In this document: positions 61,342 to 64,000 of the stretch, piece by piece | How the letters are laid out: each line of letters opens with the position of its first letter | How positions within the stretch are numbered: position 1 is the stretch's first letter | From: Trebonia sp963795335 | GTDB taxonomy: Bacteria; Actinomycetota; Actinomycetes; Streptosporangiales; Streptosporangiaceae | Assembly (NCBI GenBank): GCA_963795335.1 | Contig: CAWCHI010000017.1 | Coordinates: forward strand, 1 to 64,000 | DNA: 64,000 nucleotides | Reading direction: 5' to 3' | Program-made: the position numbers and the translations under genes | Notes under the pieces: generated by a model | The model's input: the letters and a program-made list of their open reading frames with translations, nothing else | What the model was told of the DNA's origin: nothing | Database searches by the model: none

Positions 61342-63811
61342 CCGCGCAGTCTGAGGAGACACCTGTCGCCGAGCTGGGCCGGTCCCGGCTCCGCAAGGAA
61401 GACCAGCGCCTGATCACCGGCCAGACGAACTGGACCGACAACATCCGGCTGCCCGGCATGCTCCACATCGCCTTCCTCCGCAGCCCGTACGCGCACGCCC
61501 GGATCACCGCGGTCGACGTCAGCGCCGCGCTCGGCCAGCCGGGCGTCATCGCCGCCTACGCCGGGGCCGACTTCGCCGCCGAGCAGGGCAGCCTGCCCTG
61601 CGCCTGGCCGGTCACGCCCGACATCGTCATCCCGGCCCACCCGCCGATGGCGACCGACGAGGTGCGCTACGTCGGCGAGGCGGTGGCCTGCGTCGTCGCC
61701 CGCGACCGCTACGCCGCGGCCGACGCGCTGGCCGCCATCGAGGTCGACTACGAGCCGCTGCCGCCGGTCCTGGACATCAGGACCGCGCTGGACCCGGGCT
61801 CGCCCACGGTGCACGAGGCCGGCAACAAGAGCTACGAGTGGACCTTCGCGGGCGGCGACGTGGCGGCGGCGTTCACGCGGCGCCCCCGTCGTCCTCGAGC
61901 GGACCTACCGCCAGCAGCGGCTCATCCCGTCGGCGATGGAGCCGCGCTCGGTGGTGTGCTCGTGCGTGGGCGGCGAGTTCACGCTGTGGTCGGCGACCCA
62001 GATCCCGCACGTGCTGCGGGTCATGCTCGCCCTGGTCACCGGCATCCCCGAGCAGAAGCTGCGGGTCATCGCGCCCGACGTGGGCGGCGGCTTCGGCTCG
62101 AAGCTGCAGGTGACCGCGGAAGAGGTGCTCGCCCTGCTGATCGCGCCGCAAGCTCGGCCGGCCGGTCAAGTGGACCGAGTCCCGGAGCGAGGGCAACATG
62201 ACCGTGCACCACGGCCGCGACCAGTGGCAGCGGATCAGGATCGCGGCCGACGCCGACGGCCGGATCCGCGGCCTCGACGTCGACCTGCTGGCCGACATGG
62301 GCGCCTACCTGATGCTGGTGACGCCGGGCGTGCCGCTGCTGGGCGCGTTCATGTTCCCCGCGATCTACAAGATGGACGCCTACCGTTCAACTGCACCGGG
62401 GTGTTCACGACGAAGACGCCGACCGACGCCTACCGTGGCGCGGGGCGGCCGGAGGCGACCTTCGCCATCGAGCGGATCATGGACGAGCTGGCCGCCGAGC
62501 TCGGCATGGACCCGCTGGAGGTCCGCGAGCGGAACTGGATCAAGCACGAGGAGTTCCCGTTCACCACGATCGCGGGGCTGACCTACGACTCGGGCAACTA
62601 CGAGGCGGCCACCGCCAAGGCCAAGGAGCTGTTCGACTACGACGCGCTGCGGGCGGAGCAGCAGCGCCGGCGCGACAGCGGCGACCCGGTCCAGCTCGGC
62701 CTCGGCGTCTCGACGTTCACCGAGATGTGCGGCCTGGCCCCGTCCCGGGTGCTCGGCTCGCTCGCCTACGCGGCGGGCGGCTGGGAGCACGCCTCGATCC
62801 GGATGCTGCCGACCGGCAAGGTCGAGGTCGTCACCGGGTCGAGCGCCCACGGCCAGGGGCACGAGACCGCGTGGAGCCAGATCGTCGCCGACCAGCTCGG
62901 CGTGCCCTTCGAGGACATCCGGGTGCTGCACGGCGACACCCAGGTCTCGCCCAAGGGGATGGACACCTACGGGTCCCGGTCGCTCGCCGTCGGCGGCATG
63001 GCCCTGGTCTAGGCCTGCGACAAGGTCATCGAGAAGGCCCGGGTGATCGCGGCCAGCATGCTCGAGGTCGGCGCCGACACGACCTGGAGTGGGCGCCGCG
63101 GCCGCTGGTCGGTCCGCGGCGACCCGGACAAGGGCGCACGATCGACGAGATCGCGTTCGCCACGTTCGCCGCGCACGACCTGCCGGACGGGGTGGAGCCG
63201 AGCATCGACGCCGACGCCACCTACGACCCGGACAACTTCTCCTTCCCGCACGGCACCCACCTGTGCGCGGCCGAGGTCGACACCGAGACCGGCTTCGTCA
63301 CGATCCGCTCCTACGTCTGCGTCGACGACATCGGGCAGGTGGTCAACCCGCTGATCGTGGAGGGCCAGGTGCACGGCGGCCTCGCCCAGGGCATCGCCCA
63401 GGCGCTGTACGAGGAGGCGTCTACGACGACGACGGCAACCTGGTCACCGCCACACTGGCCGACTACCTGATCCCGTCGGCGTCCGACCTGCCGTCCTACG
63501 TGACCGGGCGGACCGAGAGCCCGGCCGCCAACCCGCTCGGCGTCAAGGGCGTCGGCGAGGCAGGCACGATCGCCTCCACCCCGGCCGTGGTGAACGCCAT
63601 CGTCGACGCCGTGCGCCCGTTCGGCATCGACGACATCCCGATGCCGTGCACCCCCGAGCGCGTCTGGCGGGCGATCCAGCAGGCGCGTGGCGGGCCGGCC
63701 GCGAGCGCGGCCGAGCAGCACGCGGCCCGGCAGAGCGACCAGACCCAGGGCAACAGCCCGCAGGCGACCGCCGGCGAGGGCGGCCCGGCGCAGAACGGAG
63801 GTGCGGCATGA
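61338..63811 (+). CDS. CO dehydrogenase-like form II large subunit (CoxL-like), frame-broken and with an in-frame amber codon
   Basis: GTG 61338 overlaps CoxS. Reconstructed pieces: ELGRSRLRKEDQRLITGQTNWTDNIRLPGMLHIAFLRSPYAHARITAVDVSAAL, DEVRYVGEAVACVVARDRYAAADALAAIEVDYEPLPPVLD, SAMEPRSVVCSCVGGEFTLWSATQIPHVLR, VIAPDVGGGFGSKLQ, TPTDAYRGAGRPEATFAIERIMDELAAELGMDPLEVRERN, SSAHGQGHETAWSQIVADQLGVPFEDIRVLHGDT and NPLGVKGVGEAGTIASTPAVVNAIVDA (active-site Glu). AYRGAGR marks the form II group, not the AYxCSFR of true aerobic CO dehydrogenase, so CO oxidation is doubtful. Breaks lie near 61885, 62150, 62388, 63140 and 63420. TAG at 63010-63012 interrupts MALV and ACDKVIEKAR. Confidence 0.82.
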
Positions 63812-64000
63812 TCCCGGCCAAGTTCGACTACGTCCGCCCGGTCTCCCTCGACGACGCCGTCCGGGCGCTGGCTGGCGGCGGTGAGGACGCGAAGGTGATC
63901 GCCGGCGGCCAGAGCCTGCTGCCGCTGCTGCGGCTGCGGCTGGCCTACCCAGACCTGCTGGTCGACGTGGCCGGCCTCGACGAGCTCCGCGGGGTCAGCG
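63808..64000 (+). CDS. CO dehydrogenase-like FAD subunit (CoxM-like), cut by window end
   Basis: ATG 63808 overlaps the large-subunit stop (ATGA). The visible 64 residues, MIPAKFDYVRPVSLDDAVRALAGGGEDAKVIAGGQSLLPLLRLRLAYPDLLVDVAGLDELRGVS, include the FAD-binding AGGQSLLPLLRLR motif. It completes a small-large-medium subunit operon. The rest lies outside the window. Confidence 0.9.
   Translation, partial: MIPAKFDYVRPVSLDDAVRALAGGGEDAKVIAGGQSLLPLLRLRLAYPDLLVDVAGLDELRGVS

Noticed and set aside
61338..63811. True aerobic CO dehydrogenase
   Set aside because: The loop reads AYRGAGR (form II), not the AYxCSFR of bona fide CO-oxidising enzymes, so CO as substrate is not supported.

Overview
This is a 64 kb stretch of very GC-rich, densely packed DNA from a free-living actinobacterium. 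The pointers are strong G/C in third codon positions, many GTG starts, ATGA/GTGA start-stop overlaps, a sugar ABC importer without its own ATPase gene, several NarL/LuxR two-component systems, a large MalT-like LuxR regulator and a secreted S53 peptidase. The genus cannot be named from this window. I see no rRNA, tRNA, CRISPR array, insertion sequence or phage gene.

Left third (1-22.3 kb): a plant-sugar catabolic island. Five consecutive genes (508-5527) look like the D-apionate route: D-apionate oxidoisomerase, L-erythrulose kinase, an RpiB-like D-erythrulose-4-phosphate isomerase, a TIM-like L-erythrulose-1-phosphate isomerase and 3-oxo-isoapionate decarboxylase. Together they would take D-apionate to D-erythrose 4-phosphate. 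They are followed by a complete L-rhamnose operon (isomerase, bifunctional aldolase/dehydrogenase, kinase), an unassigned (alpha/alpha)6 glycoside hydrolase, a sugar ABC importer (lipoprotein plus two permeases), an amidohydrolase-type lactonase candidate, an NAD-dependent epimerase/dehydrogenase, a GH78 alpha-L-rhamnosidase, an SMP-30 lactonase and an alpha/beta hydrolase. Apiose and rhamnose occur linked in rhamnogalacturonan II and in plant glycosides, which gives the combination a simple meaning. Seven copies of a LacI-type palindrome (consensus TTGAANCGNTTCAA) sit in the gaps of this island and appear to join it into one regulon. The matching LacI-type regulator gene is not in the window.

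Middle (22.3-37.8 kb): a QueA-like gene coupled to a short-chain dehydrogenase, a GAF histidine kinase with a NarL-type response regulator, a very unusual 643-residue protein made of two LysR regulators in tandem, and an acyl-CoA degradation operon (two acyl-CoA dehydrogenases, a two-domain class III CoA-transferase, a crotonase, a thiolase-like protein without the nucleophilic cysteine, and a DUF35 partner). A secreted sedolisin with a strong terminator closes the segment.

Right part (37.8-64 kb): NAD kinase, two metallo-beta-lactamase-fold proteins, an M20 peptidase, a membrane-anchored repeat protein, a flavin disulfide reductase, a MalT-like regulator, a second kinase/regulator pair, a SLAC1/TehA-type transporter, a MOSC-ferredoxin reductase fusion, a peroxiredoxin-like protein, an XRE regulator with a PBP-like domain, and two three-subunit molybdenum hydroxylases on opposite strands (PaoABC-like on minus, form II CoxSLM-like on plus, the latter cut by the window end).

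Caution on quality: more than 45 single-base frame breaks occur. They are concentrated in 1-16 kb and 57-63.5 kb, with only a few between. Nearly all leave both sides of the break as good family sequence, so most look like sequencing or assembly indels rather than decay. Coordinates of broken genes are outer limits. Strain-level function should not be judged from their disruption.
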